From: Campylorhamphus procurvoides
Taxonomy: Eukaryota > Chordata > Aves > Passeriformes > Dendrocolaptidae
Assembly: GCA_013396655.1 (NCBI GenBank)
Contig: WBMV01002860.1
Coordinates: 143,623 to 207,622 of the forward strand
Reading direction: 5' to 3'
Length of the DNA stretch: 64,000 bases
Part shown: piece by piece, positions 50,400 through 62,406 of the stretch
How positions within the stretch are numbered: the first letter of the stretch is position 1
Layout: every line of letters starts with the position of its first letter
Translations under genes and position numbers: made by a program
Notes under the pieces: generated by a model
What the model was told of the DNA's origin: nothing
Databases searched by the model: none
What the model saw: only the letters and a program-made list of their open reading frames with translations

Positions 50400-53300
50400 T
50401 TGGTTTAGGACTACAGTTGCCAGTTTGGGATAGAAGAACTTGTACGATGTTTACATCTTTGTAGAGCAAGACAGGTTTGGGAGTGTTTCTTTTCAGTTGA
50501 AAGCATAGGGCAAGATTCGGGACATAAATTATTCACTGGTAATTGCTTACAGAGAAGAACTGTTGGAAAATTCACCTGCTCACTACTTTTTACAGGCTCA
50601 GAATTGTTTTAGATAATTTTTGTCCAGAAAGAGGACATTTTTGGTGTTCCTCAGCTATGCTTCACTTCAAAGCTTTTTGATTTGCCTTGTGAAAAAATTC
50701 ACAATTTGCTCTTTTGGGAACTTTTCTTGGGCCAAGGGCTGAGTTGCACAAAATGCAAGTATTTTCAAGTTACTTTGAAGAAGCTTCTTTGATGTTTCCC
50801 TGTGCCAGTTTGTTTTGGAAGATGCTTTAATGGTCTTCCCCTATAAAAATAACACTTTAAAATGTATGTAGGTATCTCAGCTCTCCTCTTAAAAAATGAG
50901 GGAAGTTGTTTACTGCTGCCGTTCAAGGTACATTAACCTTGTCTACTAAAGCTCTGACTGGTTCTTGCAGGTTTTTATTCTCATGTTTATGTTGTAGAGA
51001 TATCCCTGGAGCCTTTCAGGGATGGGTATCTTCGGAGAGGAGAGAAATACTTAGCAGTAATTGTTGTTCTCATTGGAAATTCACTGTAGCAGCTCCCTCC
51101 TTTCTACGGAGCTGGGTGGAGGATTGGAAATATTAAATAAATGCATGCAAATAGCAAGTAAATACCTGCAAATAATAAATAAATAAATAAGAATATTAAA
51201 AACGTAAGTGAAAATATTAAATGAGTAAATCCTCCTTTCCCCTGTGCACAGGGGCTCATCCAGGGATGTTCCGAACTGGTGCTTGGCAAGAGTGTTTTGA
51301 TGTTGTCTGACATAGCGTTTCCTTGTCCCTTTTATCGCAATTGCTTATGCATTGACCAACTTCTTTTATAGAGAAAAATAGTAAAGGGGGTCCAGAGTTT
51401 ATTCTTCAGAAATATCAAACTGCCATTTGCTTTAGCCCATGGTTGTAGCAGAATTGCAGAATCACAGAATCAGTTAATCTTTTTTTTACTGGGCAATAAC
51501 TTGATAACTGGATGCTGGGAAGGGTAGAAAGGTCAGCATTCGGAAAATGCATCATCTTGGTCAAGAGCAAGGATGTTCCCAGCGCGAAACCTCCTGGGTT
51601 TGGATAGAGAAAATTTGGCTACCAAATATTCCTAAAAAAAGTTAAAACTGTTTGGTGACACAGTGGCATGTCTTGCACAAATGCTCCTGATCTCTCCAGA
51701 TGAGACATTACCTGAGCCCCCTTGGAAGCAACCTTGAACATGAGGAATGGTCAGGAATGGGTTCTATCTTGCAAAATTGGATTTTTCCCCAGCTTTGACC
51801 ATTTAATAGAATTTGGTTTATTTTTAATGAGCTCAGGGTGGCATAAAGAAGTTCCTTTAACAGTTTGTGAAAACTGGTGTTCATCTTTTAGGGTAACACA
51901 TGAATTTTGGTAAAAACAAGTAAAAAAGGTGAAGATTGGTGGATTGAAATGAGGTGTTCAAGTGTAAGAGGGTAACTCTTAATTCACTTTATGGCCAGTC
52001 AAAGCTGGCATCACCCATTGAGAGTGAACCTGTCGTTGCTGTTCTGAGCGAGATATATTGTCCTCTGGAGGATCCTCTCCCTCCCCACTCTGCTATTTCT
52101 TCATTTTAACTTAGCTGAATGCATGCATATATCATAAACTTCAGCCTGCACAGAGCCTGTGTGATGATGGTGACATAAAAGACTGGAGGGAGCGTGACTG
52201 ACATGGCATCATTGTGAATCCCACAAGCATCCTCTCTTCAAAAAAATCCACTTTGGAAAATATATAATACAGAAAAATACCTTCCGTGGCTGGATAAAAA
52301 CCATCCTCAAGTACATCTAGTAATTTTGAAGCTTCAGGTGGAGAAGAAATGCCCAAAAAATTGTTTTTCTGATTTCTCACATTGAATCCTCCGTTATCGA
52401 TTGCACATGTTGCTGCAGGGCAGAAACTGCTGAATGAGCTAGAAAAAATTATCCTCATTTTCCAATTGGTTTGGAAACAAGAGTTGTGCTTTGCAAATCA
52501 AATATTTGTCTTTGAAATGGGTGATGTGGAATCCAGAAATGTAATTTTTAATTTTTTTTTTGTTTTTCATTCAGCCTTTATTCTAGTATGGTTTTGTGGC
52601 GTGAGGGGGTGACTAACAATACTTTGATTTTTAATGTTTCAAGGCATCAGTGACCACATGGAAAAAAATGCTGACTTCTCAACTTATCCTTTAATTCTTT
52701 TTACTTGAAAAAGTGTGTCATTTTATTGTTGGCAAAAAAAAGTAGTCTATAAGTGTGGGACTCTTAGGTAGGCACGGGCTCTTTGGGAAATACATGTCTA
52801 ATGTAATGGCAACATTTCAGTGATAGCTGAAATAATTTTATTTCATAAGGAATTTTAGGATACTTTGATCTCTAATTGTTGCCAAAATGTAAAGTATTGC
52901 TGCTTCAGGAAATGAAAGAGCCTTTATGGGTTTTACTGCTCACCTTTTCATTTGTCTGTGCAAATGCCCCAGGAGTTGACTGCAATTCCTGCCCACCTCA
53001 ATCCCCAGCCCCCAAAATTCACTCTTCACCCAAGATCTGAGGATTACCTTGAGCTGAGCTGAAAGGATTTGGCAGGGGTTTGATGATGCTCTTCTCCTTT
53101 CGACATCCGGATGCCTGTGATGAAGAGTTCATGCAACTAAATTGATTTAAGAAGTGGAAGTGGGGAAAAGGAAGAAAAAAGAGAGGATTAGTGCATAAAA
53201 TAAAAAAATATAAAAAATAAGAAAGTATTAATCATAAAATAGCAGCTTTTGACCCTCTCCTGTGCTGATAAATCCATTGGGCTGACAGCTTTGTGCTGTT

Positions 53301-55736
53301 ACCCTGAGATTCATGGCCAGGGGTTCCCACATGAAACACCTGTCTGGCTTTTCCCGCAGGCACCAGTCACTTCCCTGGATATTTAGGGTGCCCAAGTGCA
53401 TTTTTTTCCCCCAAGATAAATATACTGCTGTTGGCAGCAGCTGTCTCTCACTTTTGTCCTTTTTTTATTTTTCACATTTGGGTATGAGTCCTATTCTCAA
53501 AACAAAACAACACACCTAAACCTTGGTGAATGACTTGATTTGAGCAGCTTAGATGTTATTCAGCAATTAAATTGGGCTCCGGACTGCCACCTTCTGGGAA
53601 TTTATTCATCCAAAAACTCACACCCCACAATAAATAGCCATGTGCTGGTTGTAGGCTCGTTCCTGGTGGGAACAATAGATGCTGAGCAGGGTATTTTTCC
53701 CAAGACAGCATTGTCTTTTTTTTTTTTTATCTTCACACTCACATGGCCAGACCATCACAGTGCTAAATTCTGCTTTTCCTCAGCTGCAGCTATTTCTGGT
53801 GGGCAGGTTTTCCCCTTGGTGTAACCCTTTGTGGACACAGATATTCATGTGCCAGCAGCTGCAAGCGAGTTGACATTGGACACCAAAGATTTTAAGCGGT
53901 AAGTTCACTCAAGAGCAGATAATTTTGCCTCCTGCTATTTTGCTGTTGGGGGAAAAAGATGAAAAGCATCATTTTAATCCCATAAATGCAGTATCCTTCT
54001 CTCTGCAGGAGGTCCATGTCATGCAAGGACCCTGATCTATCTTCACAATGCACAGGATTTTGGCTGTGATCTCTTAATACTCAATTCATGGGCTATCCAT
54101 ATTTGTGCAAAGTAAGAAAAAGAATAACCTCATTTATTCATGCAAAATAAATCAGATTAGTTGATGCTTATCCCATGCACAGAGCACTTGGCTTTTTGTG
54201 TGCATATGGTACATTTGTGAACTTGGTGCCTGGTGGTTCTTGTAAAGCCTGATGCCTTGAGGAGAAGACCAGAATATTGCGAATCTTTCGGAAGGATTGC
54301 CAAATGTGCATCAGTTTTGACTGAACTCCTCAGTGTCCCTGTTCCTCTGCTTTGCTCTTTTCTGCGTGTCACCGTTTCACGGCGAAAACGACACTGGCAC
54401 TATTATATCCTGCCACAATATCAGAGGATTTTACATAACGTTTTGCATTTCTTCACGCATGGCACCATGGCTCTTCTCCAGATGAGAAGGCAATGGAGAA
54501 GCCAATGCATTGATGGGCATCATAAAGGGGTGAACCCTTCGAGAGATGTCATCTCCTACAAAAAAAGGGTCTTGCAGAAAGAAATGCACTTTTGGAGCAT
54601 CTGGGAAAGTTTTGCTGGGTAGCTTTGTGAGTTGTCCCAAAACAGAACTCAGAGCTACAGAGAGGACAGGACAGGACAGGGCTTTTTTAAGGATTTAAGC
54701 AAGGTTATTGGCTCTTCTTCTAAAGCGACCCCATAGCTGCAGTGAAATAATGGGAGGTGAGACATTTCGAGGCCAGGAGTTGCTTTTGGGTCACATTTGC
54801 CACCAGGTCTGTCCTTAGGGACTTCTCCCAGCCAAGTGCTGCACTACAAATTTGTTTCTTCCTGGTGCCCCTCTTTTTTGCCCATCTCCTTTGGATCCAG
54901 AAATACAAAAAAAAAAATTAGTCTGTTTTCCCCCAAATAACTGCATTTATAGAAAGCAGGAACTTCCAGAGAAGTTGAGGACAGCATGAGGATTCCCTCC
55001 TCTGTTTATGGGCCATGCAAAATCCAGGTTTGCTTTCTGGTTCAAATCAAGCAAGAGTTTCAACATTTCTCTGCATTCAGTCACCATGGGGTTAGTTACC
55101 TCAGTGTAGGAGTCAACTGGGTTGGACAGCACAACTTAGGAATCATCTCCACGTTGGATACTCAATGTTCCTTCTGGAACGAACATGCAGTGCTTGAGGA
55201 TGTGACTCTGTGGTGGCCAAAGTCAAAGAGACACATAATTTTGGGGGGCTCCAGCATATAATTTCAGAAAATGGCAAGCATTTACGATTTGTCTTCCTGC
55301 TTCCGAAAAGAAAAAATAACTGGATAGGGGATGGAAATCCCCACTTAGTCACTGCAGTTAGGCATAAAGGGTGGAAAAAAAACGCCCTTGGTGCACCAGG
55401 GTTCGCAGGGGAAAAATGTAATGAGGGTCACCAATGGCAGCCATCGTCTTCAAGAGCCTCCTTTGCCTGGCTGCTATCCAGTGAAGATCTCCCTAACCCT
55501 GACCTGCTTCACTTTGGCCCTGATCCGTATCCAAAATCACAAATCTCAAATAATCATCAAAGCATGATAAGGGTCATCGAATCATTTTGAGTTTCTTCCA
55601 GGGTCTGCATGGTGGAGTGCTTTGCTGGGGTGCTCATGCAAGGAATGTCATCTCTCCTTTATGTTTTTTTTCCTTTTTGTGGAACTTTTTTTGGGAGAAA
55701 TCCCTCTTAATCCAGTGGCTCTACTCCTGCCTGCAG
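50400..55736. other. No gene recognised; CR1 remnant near 51450
   Basis: GCAGAATCACAGAATCAGTTAATC at about 51452-51480 looks like a bare minus-strand CR1 3' tail. 51165-51200 is an (AAATA)n patch. 54658-54682 repeats GGACA. The region ends at the PKNOX2 acceptor. Confidence 0.4.
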
Positions 55737-55761
55737 GTTCTCAATGTGACTCCCACCCAGG
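55737..55761 (+). other. PKNOX2: PKNOX2 5' UTR portion of first coding exon
   Basis: A pyrimidine-rich tract ending in CTGCAG gives an acceptor at 55735-55736, so the exon probably starts at 55737. Reading back from the start codon at 55762, an in-frame TGA lies at 55747-55749, which closes the frame and supports the chosen start. A second AG at 55759-55760 (CCCAG) is an alternative acceptor that would place the ATG one base into the exon. I prefer the upstream site because its pyrimidine tract is better. Confidence 0.6.
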
Positions 55762-55845
55762 ATGCACCATGTCTCCCCAGCACCGGCTCTGACTATGATG
55801 GCCACCCAGACAGTACCTCCTCCTCCCTACCAAGACACCCCACAG
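55762..55845 (+). CDS. PKNOX2: PKNOX2 (PREP2) coding exon with start codon, residues 1-28
   Basis: PKNOX2 is a TALE-class homeodomain transcription factor that binds DNA with PBX partners in the nucleus. This exon reads MHHVSPAPALTMMATQ then TVPPPPYQDTPQ, which matches from memory the vertebrate PKNOX2 N-terminus (SPAPALTMMATQ and VPPPPYQD are the diagnostic pieces). The MMATQ and YQD pieces are also found at the start of the paralogue PKNOX1, but the proline run and SPAPALT point to PKNOX2. The exon ends in CACAG followed by GTGAGT, a consensus donor, at a codon boundary (phase 0), and joins in frame to the exon at 61567. The mammalian protein as I recall it starts with two Met codons; here the position of the first is AGG, so translation should begin at 55762 (A at -3, C at +4). 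Two further in-frame ATGs lie at 55795-55800, the second in a strong context (A at -3, G at +4). No domain is encoded here. Confidence 0.93.
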
Positions 55846-57670
55846 GTGAGTGTCCTCCAGCATCCATGGGCTTCTCCAGAGCTCTGGGGATCCCAGCCCT
55901 CTGCATTAATTACTGTGCCTTCCTAAATAACGGCCATTACAAAGCATTTCACCCCAGAATGTTCATGTGAGAGACTGGCAAAATTAAAAACCCCTCAACA
56001 CAGTTTCCAAGATTGAAAGGTTTTGGGTCAAACTATGTTTTTTTCCCCTTTCAGTCTTATTTTGAGGTCTTCTTGGAAAGCTGACACAGTGGTGTGTTTA
56101 TGACTAGCAAGTTAATTAGCTGGAAAACGAAACATTTGACTAAACCAGGATGGTTTTAACCAGAGAAATGGCCTTTTGATTTATTTCAATGGCATTTTTT
56201 AATAACGTGGCAGGGGAGAAAAAAGATTTCTTCTCCAGTGGTGCTCTAAGGGGTCGAATAACTTTTCCAAGCATCGTTATGATTATAAGAAGTTTGTCCA
56301 AGAGAAACACTACTGAAGCACCCTAATGGGCTGGACTTGGGGGTTGAGATTGGATTTCAGAGATGGTCCTACACATTGTGGCCCATCCCAAGATTTTTTA
56401 GGGACAAATTTATGTCATGTTTCTGCTTTCCCAACTACAATGACCTAAGAGGGGTGATTCGTATTAAGCACAGAGACAGCTCTATTTTCAAAGCAGCTTT
56501 ATGTTTTGTTCATATGGAAGATTTTGAGATTTTCCCCATTTGCTGCTTCTTTCATTTGCAAAAGTAGAAAAATCTCCCCTCCCAGGAAAAAAGAAACAAA
56601 AAAACCCCTCAACCCCCCAAGCCTGTTCTCTGCAAGCTAAAATAAATAAATCGACATTTACATCCCCCTTGAAGCCACCCGGGTCTCCTTCCTGCTCGTT
56701 TCCTTCAGTGGGAAAAGGTCACTTCTCACAAACGACACCTCGGTGGGGTTTTTATGGCTCCTCCAACTTCCGTGTCATCATTTACTCGCTTCGCTGCTTC
56801 GCTCTGAGTAGGGCTTTTTTTCCCAATTTTTTTTTTTTCCTTTCTCACTTACGCAGCAGGGAGCTGCAACGCCGTTTTAGCCCTAATGGGCAATTTAAGG
56901 GACTTCTAAAATAGCCGGCATTTTCCGTAGCATCCTACGGTGACATTCCCTCCACCTTCTCTATCCCTGTCCCTTACCTGCCCCCTGTTTTAATACATTG
57001 AATTTTGGGAACCTTCAGGAGCATCACTGACCAAATCCTTCCTTTTATCCCTTGTCAAGGGGGTTGCTCAAGTGTTTCTCCTACTTAGTGGGTTTGCAGG
57101 AAAAGCTGCAGCCAGGAGTTGACTTCTTTGACTCATCTGTGACTGCTGTAAACTTTTCACCTGAAAATTTGTGTTTTCTAGGGGTTGGAAAAGCAAATTG
57201 CACAAATTTCTTCTCCCCAGAGATGAGGAAAAGATAGGGAGGACTGGTGGTAAAAAAATTGTGAATTATTAGATCTACAGTGAGCTCCTCCTCATGAAGG
57301 GAACCATTTCGGGCAGAAGCATGCTGGAAAAAGAGATCTGGGGAGCTTTGCGTTCATGTTTCACAGCAGAGGCTGTGTAAGCTGTTGCCCTCACTGTCAG
57401 AAATGTGCAAAAATGAAGAAGAAATTATGAGAAAAACTGCCTTTTGGAGGAAAAAAAATGCTTTGTTCAACACCTGAAATTTGTTAGAGTGGCACATCTT
57501 TTATACTGAGCGTGGTCGTGCTCCTCAAGCACTCTTACCGGTTGAAAATTAAGGAGTCTGAATAAAAATCCGTGTGTTTTCCATAGTAAATAAAATGAAA
57601 TACCTAAAGAGTCTTCACGCATTTCATTGGCAAAGTTAGCAAAAAGAGATTGTTTTAAAAATAAAGTATT

Positions 57671-58240
57671 TTCAGCACTGAAAGTGATGAAAGCAGCTTT
57701 GCCCTCCCAAAAAGGTGCTTCTTAGGTGGTTACAACAGGGACAAAAAAGGGTGGGGATGAAATGATTTATTTATTTACATATTAAAAAAATATATTTAAG
57801 AAAAAACGTTATTAAAAATTGGGTGGAGATGCCAATATTTCATAAATTTCAGCACAGAAAGGGATAAAAATCATCTTCTCCCTACCCTTCAGAGTTGGCT
57901 ACTATAGGAACAAAAAGGACAAATAAATAAATAATCTATTCTGTAAATGTATTTTGAAAAATAATTAAAAATTGGATGGAGAAGTTGATTTTTCACAATT
58001 TTCAGCATAGATAATGATAAAGGTATCTTTGCTTCCTGCCCTTCTCCCCTCCTCAAAGTGCTTTTTAGGTGGTTACAACAGGGACAAAAATGGAAAATTA
58101 TGAACGCAGTTCTATTTTTAATCTTAAAATAATTTTTTAAAAAGTCCCAGATTAAAAACTGAGTGGAGATCATGGTTTTTTATCCTCAGCAGGTTTGTGG
58201 GCTCAAAACCACTGTTTTCAGCATGTGTGATGGCAGTGGA
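57671..58240 (+). repeat. Tandem repeat of ~155-215 bp units, three copies and a partial fourth
   Basis: Units begin TTCAGCA at 57671, 57848, 58001 and 58217. They share a middle block ending in GTGGTTACAACAGGGACAAAAA (copies 1 and 3; CTACTATAGGAACAAAAAGG in copy 2) and a tail ending in ATTAAAAATTGGGTGGAGA or similar. Spacings are 177, 153 and 216 bases. The unit is long for a minisatellite and sits within the PKNOX2 intron. Confidence 0.8.
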
Positions 58241-58559
58241 GGGGTTTCCCAGCGAAATGCTAAGGAACAGGGGAAATATTGCTGATTTAGGTGATTTGCA
58301 CTCTGGACTTGGTGTGTTTGGCCATAGTCTTCAAAAAAAAAAAGCCTAAAGAAGGGAGATTATGGCATTTTAACCTGTGGGAAGCCTTCCCAGAGCCCAG
58401 GAGCAGCTGGTAACACCAGCAGAGGATTTCCTTCCAAAAGAAGCCAAAACCACAGAAGTGTTATACCCGAACCCCAAAATGCAATACCAAGACCCAGAAA
58501 TATCATACCCAGCTTGAGCAGCACCTCAAAAATATCTTCTTTATGCAGGAGCAAAAAGA

Positions 58560-59060
58560 CATGGATTTTTTAAATCTTTCTTTGCTATTCATATACTGTT
58601 TACTAAATTTCATATTTACATTTATTTTTCATTTTTTTACATATTTAAAAAATTTTAACTTTTTAAAGAGTTTTGCATTTAAAACATAATTTTAAAACTT
58701 TTTTAATTTTAACATTTTTAATGTGTATTCTACATTTTAAAACTTTACTTTTTTACATACTTGTAAATATAATTTTTTACATTATTCATCTATTAAATTA
58801 ATTTTTATCATAATTTAAAAACTTTTAAATTTTTATCTTTGAATGTATGTTTTGTATTTCAAAACGTTACTTTTCCCAATGTATTTGTAAACATATTTTG
58901 AACATATTTTACATTTTTATATATTTTTACATATTTTAAGCATATTTTTACATATTTTTAACAGCTTACATAATGATTTTCATTATTATAAGTGGGATTT
59001 TTACCTTTTTCAAACTTTTTTTTCTACATTTTTAAACATGTTTTTTGTACTTTTTCCCCT
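58560..59060 (+). repeat. AT-rich low-complexity tract
   Basis: Runs of TTTTTACATATTT, TTTTAAAA and AACTTTT recur irregularly, giving a degenerate repeat with no clear fixed unit. The open frames here are translations of this T-rich strand and are not genes. Confidence 0.7.
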
Positions 59061-60029
59061 GCCTTTTTTGTTTACCTTTTTTCTCCCTCTGCAACTCTTT
59101 TTGGACATTTTTCAGAAAAAAAACCCAAAACCTGCATTTTTTTCAATGCTTACAACTTTCATACCCAAATATCTCCCCCTATTTCCCCATTTTCTCACTG
59201 CCAAGTCTCTGCTGCCTTTTCTGTCCTTTCCCATGCCTACCTGCTCCCCCTAAAGCTGTTTTTGGCTCCATTTTTGCCTTCCTCTCTACGCACCTGCAAA
59301 TCCCTCCATCCTGGCATCATCTCACCTCTTTTTCCATGGACTTGGAATTATTTTTACTGATTTTTTTATTCTTTTCTTTAGTGCAAGGTGAGGTAATGGC
59401 TTTGAGGTAAAAGCCCCAGAGGAGGCTTTTTTTAGGTAATAGCTCAATTAGTTGAAGACTTGGCTGGAAATATTCAGCTTGGCAGGATTTTGAGGCAGGA
59501 TGCGAAAAGGGCTTTGGAATCCTGGTAAATGAGTGTGATGAGAGAGAGAAAAAAAGGAAAAGATTGAGGAAAAAACCATTTTCCCTGACTGAACTGTAAT
59601 TTTTAAGGGAGATAACAGAGGAAAAAAAGGTGGAAAAGGGAAGAAGGTTGGGAAAATATTCAGTGGCATGGCTGGAGCATCCCAAAATCTTCTGGCGTTT
59701 CAGTTTTAGATGGAAAATGAGGGGGAGAAAGGAAAATCCAAACTGCTGGGATTGGGAAGTGAAGCCCAAATTTCACTGATTCTTTTAGCACCAGGGAAGG
59801 TAAGAAGGACAGAAATCAAACTGGCTGCTCAGTTGGGAGAGCTGGAAATTAAATAGTGCTGGGTGAATTTGCAGGTGCTGGAGCCAAACTTTGGAGTTAT
59901 GAACAATACAGGAGATGGAGAAAAAAATGAGGAAAAAAGCGTCAGCGAAAGGTCAGGCAGGAGATATTAAAGGCAAACATGTTAAAAGCAAAAGGTGTCA
60001 TGGTTCTGGTCCAGCTTGGATTTACAAAG

Positions 60030-60340
60030 CTTTATATAAAAAGCCAATATAATAAGTAATCACATAATTTATGTATATGAACATTTTTCTATATTAATAA
60101 TCACAAATCTAGAGGCATATCAGACAAATAAATAATGCATATAAACCCATTTTTATGCAAATAAACACAGAAATAAATATGTAAGTGTATCATACAAATA
60201 AATATTTATATTGAAATCAACACGGGAACGAAGAAACATTATTCAAATATAGAAAATATGTAATTACGTATGGACACAGAAATAAGTACATATAAGTTTA
60301 TTAGACTATAAATAAATTATAAATCTAATATTTAGCAACA
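60030..60340 (+). repeat. AT-rich degenerate repeat
   Basis: Phrases such as ACAAATAAATA, CACAGAAATAA and ATATGTAA recur with spacings of about 40-60 bases. I see no coding signal. Confidence 0.6.
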
Positions 60341-61158
60341 GTCAGAGCTTGCTTTTGCTTCCCACCTTAAGGGAGGATTGAACATTTACTGGTGAAAAGA
60401 GGCTAATACTTATTTTTTACAAATTTTGACAGCAAAGCAGGTGAAACAACCACTTCACATTAATTTTCTGCTGAGGTTTTAAGCTAAAACCACAGGCTTT
60501 GGGGCACTACTGATGCATTTGAACCCCAGTAACTTCAAATTCTCCTTGGATTTTTTTTAATGGAATCTTGTGATGATAACGTGAAGCCCACGTTGGACTT
60601 GTCTGAAGCCCGGCAGCAAATAATTCAGATTTTTTTTTAATGGAGTTGTTAGTTTTAAGAGAAAATTTCCCCTGAATAGATGTTATCCTGTACCAGAGGG
60701 TGAGAGTTTGGGGGTGACACTGGAAGGATATGCAAGGATTTGCAGGAGCATTGGCAAGGGCACGTCTCACATCTTAAAGACCTAAAATGCAGTTTTTAAA
60801 CTAAGGACAATGTTTAAATGTCAGGATGGTTTATTACACAGCAGATTCTCATGGTGTCAGTGATCTGGGGCAGCACTGGGGCTAAAGACGGGTGATTTGG
60901 GCACGGGCACTAAAAAAACGTTGTGTTTTGGTTTTTTTTTTTTTTTTGCTGTCTTCTCACGTCACCAAGATGACTCATTGCTGGGCTTGGCAAGTTGAAA
61001 GAAGCACACCTAATTTTGGGATAAAATTGAAAATGAGTGTGTCTAGACAGTAATACCTGCTTTGAAAAAACTCTTGGCAAGCTGCAGTGTTGCAGCTGAT
61101 TTAATTTGGGACTTCTGCAAAACATCCCTTCCGAAATTACTGCATGCAAGAAGGATGG

Positions 61159-61261
61159 TGGAATTGAAGGAATTAAAATACTTGTACTCCAAATATTCAA
61201 ATATTACGAGACTGAAAGATCTGAAAAGGCAGATGAAAGTGTGGAATAAACTCACTCTTTC
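61159..61261 (+). repeat. 103-bp direct copy A flanking PKNOX2 second coding exon
   Basis: This segment matches 62407-62509 over 103 bases without any gap, with 11 differences by hand count (about 89% identity). Similarity stops sharply at both ends. Both copies read openly on the + strand (for example LYSKYSNITRLK), but at least six of the nine codon changes alter the residue, so there is no clear sign of protein selection. It could be a fragment of an old dispersed repeat that I cannot name. Confidence 0.8.
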
Positions 61262-61566
61262 CCAGGAAAATGCAAAGGATTATTCACTGTGGGCCTGTTT
61301 CTAAGCCAAGTGAAAAGCAAAAAAAAAAAATAGGGAAAAAATCTGGTAAAACCCCAAACCTGCTCTTTCCGGGCTAAGATGAAATGCAAATATATATTTT
61401 ACCTCTCCCAAACCATCCTGCTCAGAGCCCCATCCCAGTGCTGCTTCCTCCTGAATTTCCAAAATCCCGTGCGGGAGGCTGCAAAACTCAGGAGAGAAGT
61501 GCAACAAACCCTATTTTTTTTTTTTCTTCTTTTTCTCCCCTCTCCTTTATTCCCTCCCGTTCCCAG

Positions 61567-61706
61567 ATGACAGCCACAGCCCAGCAGGCCACCAAGGCAC
61601 AGCCTGTGCATCTCGCCACGCCAGTGGCAACTGCCAACACACCGGTGCAAGCCACGGGCGGGGACCCCCAGGCACAGCTGGAGGCCGACAAGAGGGCTGT
61701 CTACAG
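61567..61706 (+). CDS. PKNOX2: PKNOX2 (PREP2) second coding exon, residues 29-75 (last codon split)
   Basis: The exon follows a strong pyrimidine tract and CCCAG acceptor and starts with ATG in phase 0. It encodes MTATAQQATKAQPVHLATPV, a Thr/Ala-rich linker, and then DPQAQLEADKRAVYR. The last block and the opening MTATAQ match vertebrate PKNOX2; the Ala/Thr/Pro middle is the part that varies between species. It ends TACAG followed by GTGATG, leaving two bases (AG) of an Arg codon to be completed by the next exon, which should begin with the HPLFPLL start of the PBX-interacting MEIS/PKNOX N-terminal domain and lies outside the window. Reading through the donor would give Arg then TGA, so the open frame stops right at the splice site. 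The visible N-terminus totals 75 residues of a protein of roughly 470, and the homeodomain is not here. Confidence 0.95.
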
Positions 61707-61729
61707 GTGATGCAAGCTAATTGCAGTGT

Positions 61730-61895
61730 GCATTCATTAATGCAGTTTAATTATTGCAGTGCATGATTATCGCATCAATTCCATGATGCATTAATTAATG
61801 CATGGGTTACTGCATCAGTCCTTTGATGCATTCATTATTATAATGGTTTATTAATCCACTATTCTCCTAATGCATTAATTAACACACAGGAAAGA
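61730..61895 (+). promoter_or_regulatory. Cluster of TAATTA / ATGCAT motifs directly after PKNOX2 exon
   Basis: Within about 165 bases, TGCATTnATTAATGCA-like motifs recur roughly every 15-40 bases. An 18-base perfect palindrome, ATGCATTAATTAATGCAT, lies at 61786-61803. TAATTA is the core of homeodomain sites and ATGCAT resembles half an octamer (POU) site; that is general knowledge. It may instead be a degenerate tandem repeat. Enhancer function is inference. Confidence 0.3.
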
Positions 61896-62406
61896 GGGCC
61901 TTATCAATTAGCTCCTTTTTAGCAATAATAGCTATTGGTCATAACACGTGGTGATGGAGCTTGTTTGTGTACTTCGTTTTGCAGCACCTCCCACCCTCCA
62001 ATATATTCACCCTCAAAACCCCCCAGATTAGCCTTTGGGGTGGGGGAAACATATTAACCTGAAATACGCAGTTTGTGCATCCATACAGGATGCAGACAGT
62101 GATAGGCAAGGAATGGATGACTTCTTTGGTCCCCTTTTTATATGTCACTTCGTGGATGATAATATATAATATTGTAATACATGAAGTAATGTTATCATAT
62201 AATTGCTGTGAGTAATATTCTAATTATGTAAAAAGTAATATAAGCAAATTATTATGTAAAGGATATGTGATTATTTACAATATTAGAATATACAGTAATG
62301 ATGTAACAGCAACAATATTCTAATATAATTAGGATTAAGGTTAAGGGTTAAACCCCCCTGTCAATGGCTAGGGCTGTGGGGGTTTGTGAACCAAAAAACT
62401 GCAGCT

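Larger units (their letters stand above)
1..55736 (+). other. PKNOX2: Sequence upstream of the first PKNOX2 coding exon (probable 5' intron or flank)
   Basis: No coding exon that I can assign to a known protein lies here. The stretch is made of unique AT-moderate DNA, tandem repeats, CR1 fragments and solo LTRs, listed separately. The first recognised exon at 55737 opens with a good splice acceptor, so at least one non-coding exon must lie 5' of it, in this stretch or beyond the window. I could not locate that exon or the promoter with confidence. That PKNOX2 has long introns before its start codon is known for mammals; applying it here is inference. Confidence 0.55.
55846..61566 (+). other. 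PKNOX2: PKNOX2 intron between the two visible coding exons
   Basis: This 5.7-kb intron opens with GTGAGTG and closes with a long pyrimidine tract and CCCAG. It holds a three-copy tandem repeat (57671-58217), AT-rich low-complexity DNA (58560-59060 and 60040-60330) and the first of two 103-bp direct copies (61159-61261). The stretch 56640-56820 has several CpGs and looks unlike the surrounding repeats, so it might be conserved, but I could not align it. No further exon was recognised. Confidence 0.8.

Noticed and set aside
62320..62360. GGATTAAGGTTAAGGGTTAAAC resembling telomere repeats
   Set aside because: The units are not TTAGGG and there are only about three, so it is not an interstitial telomere.
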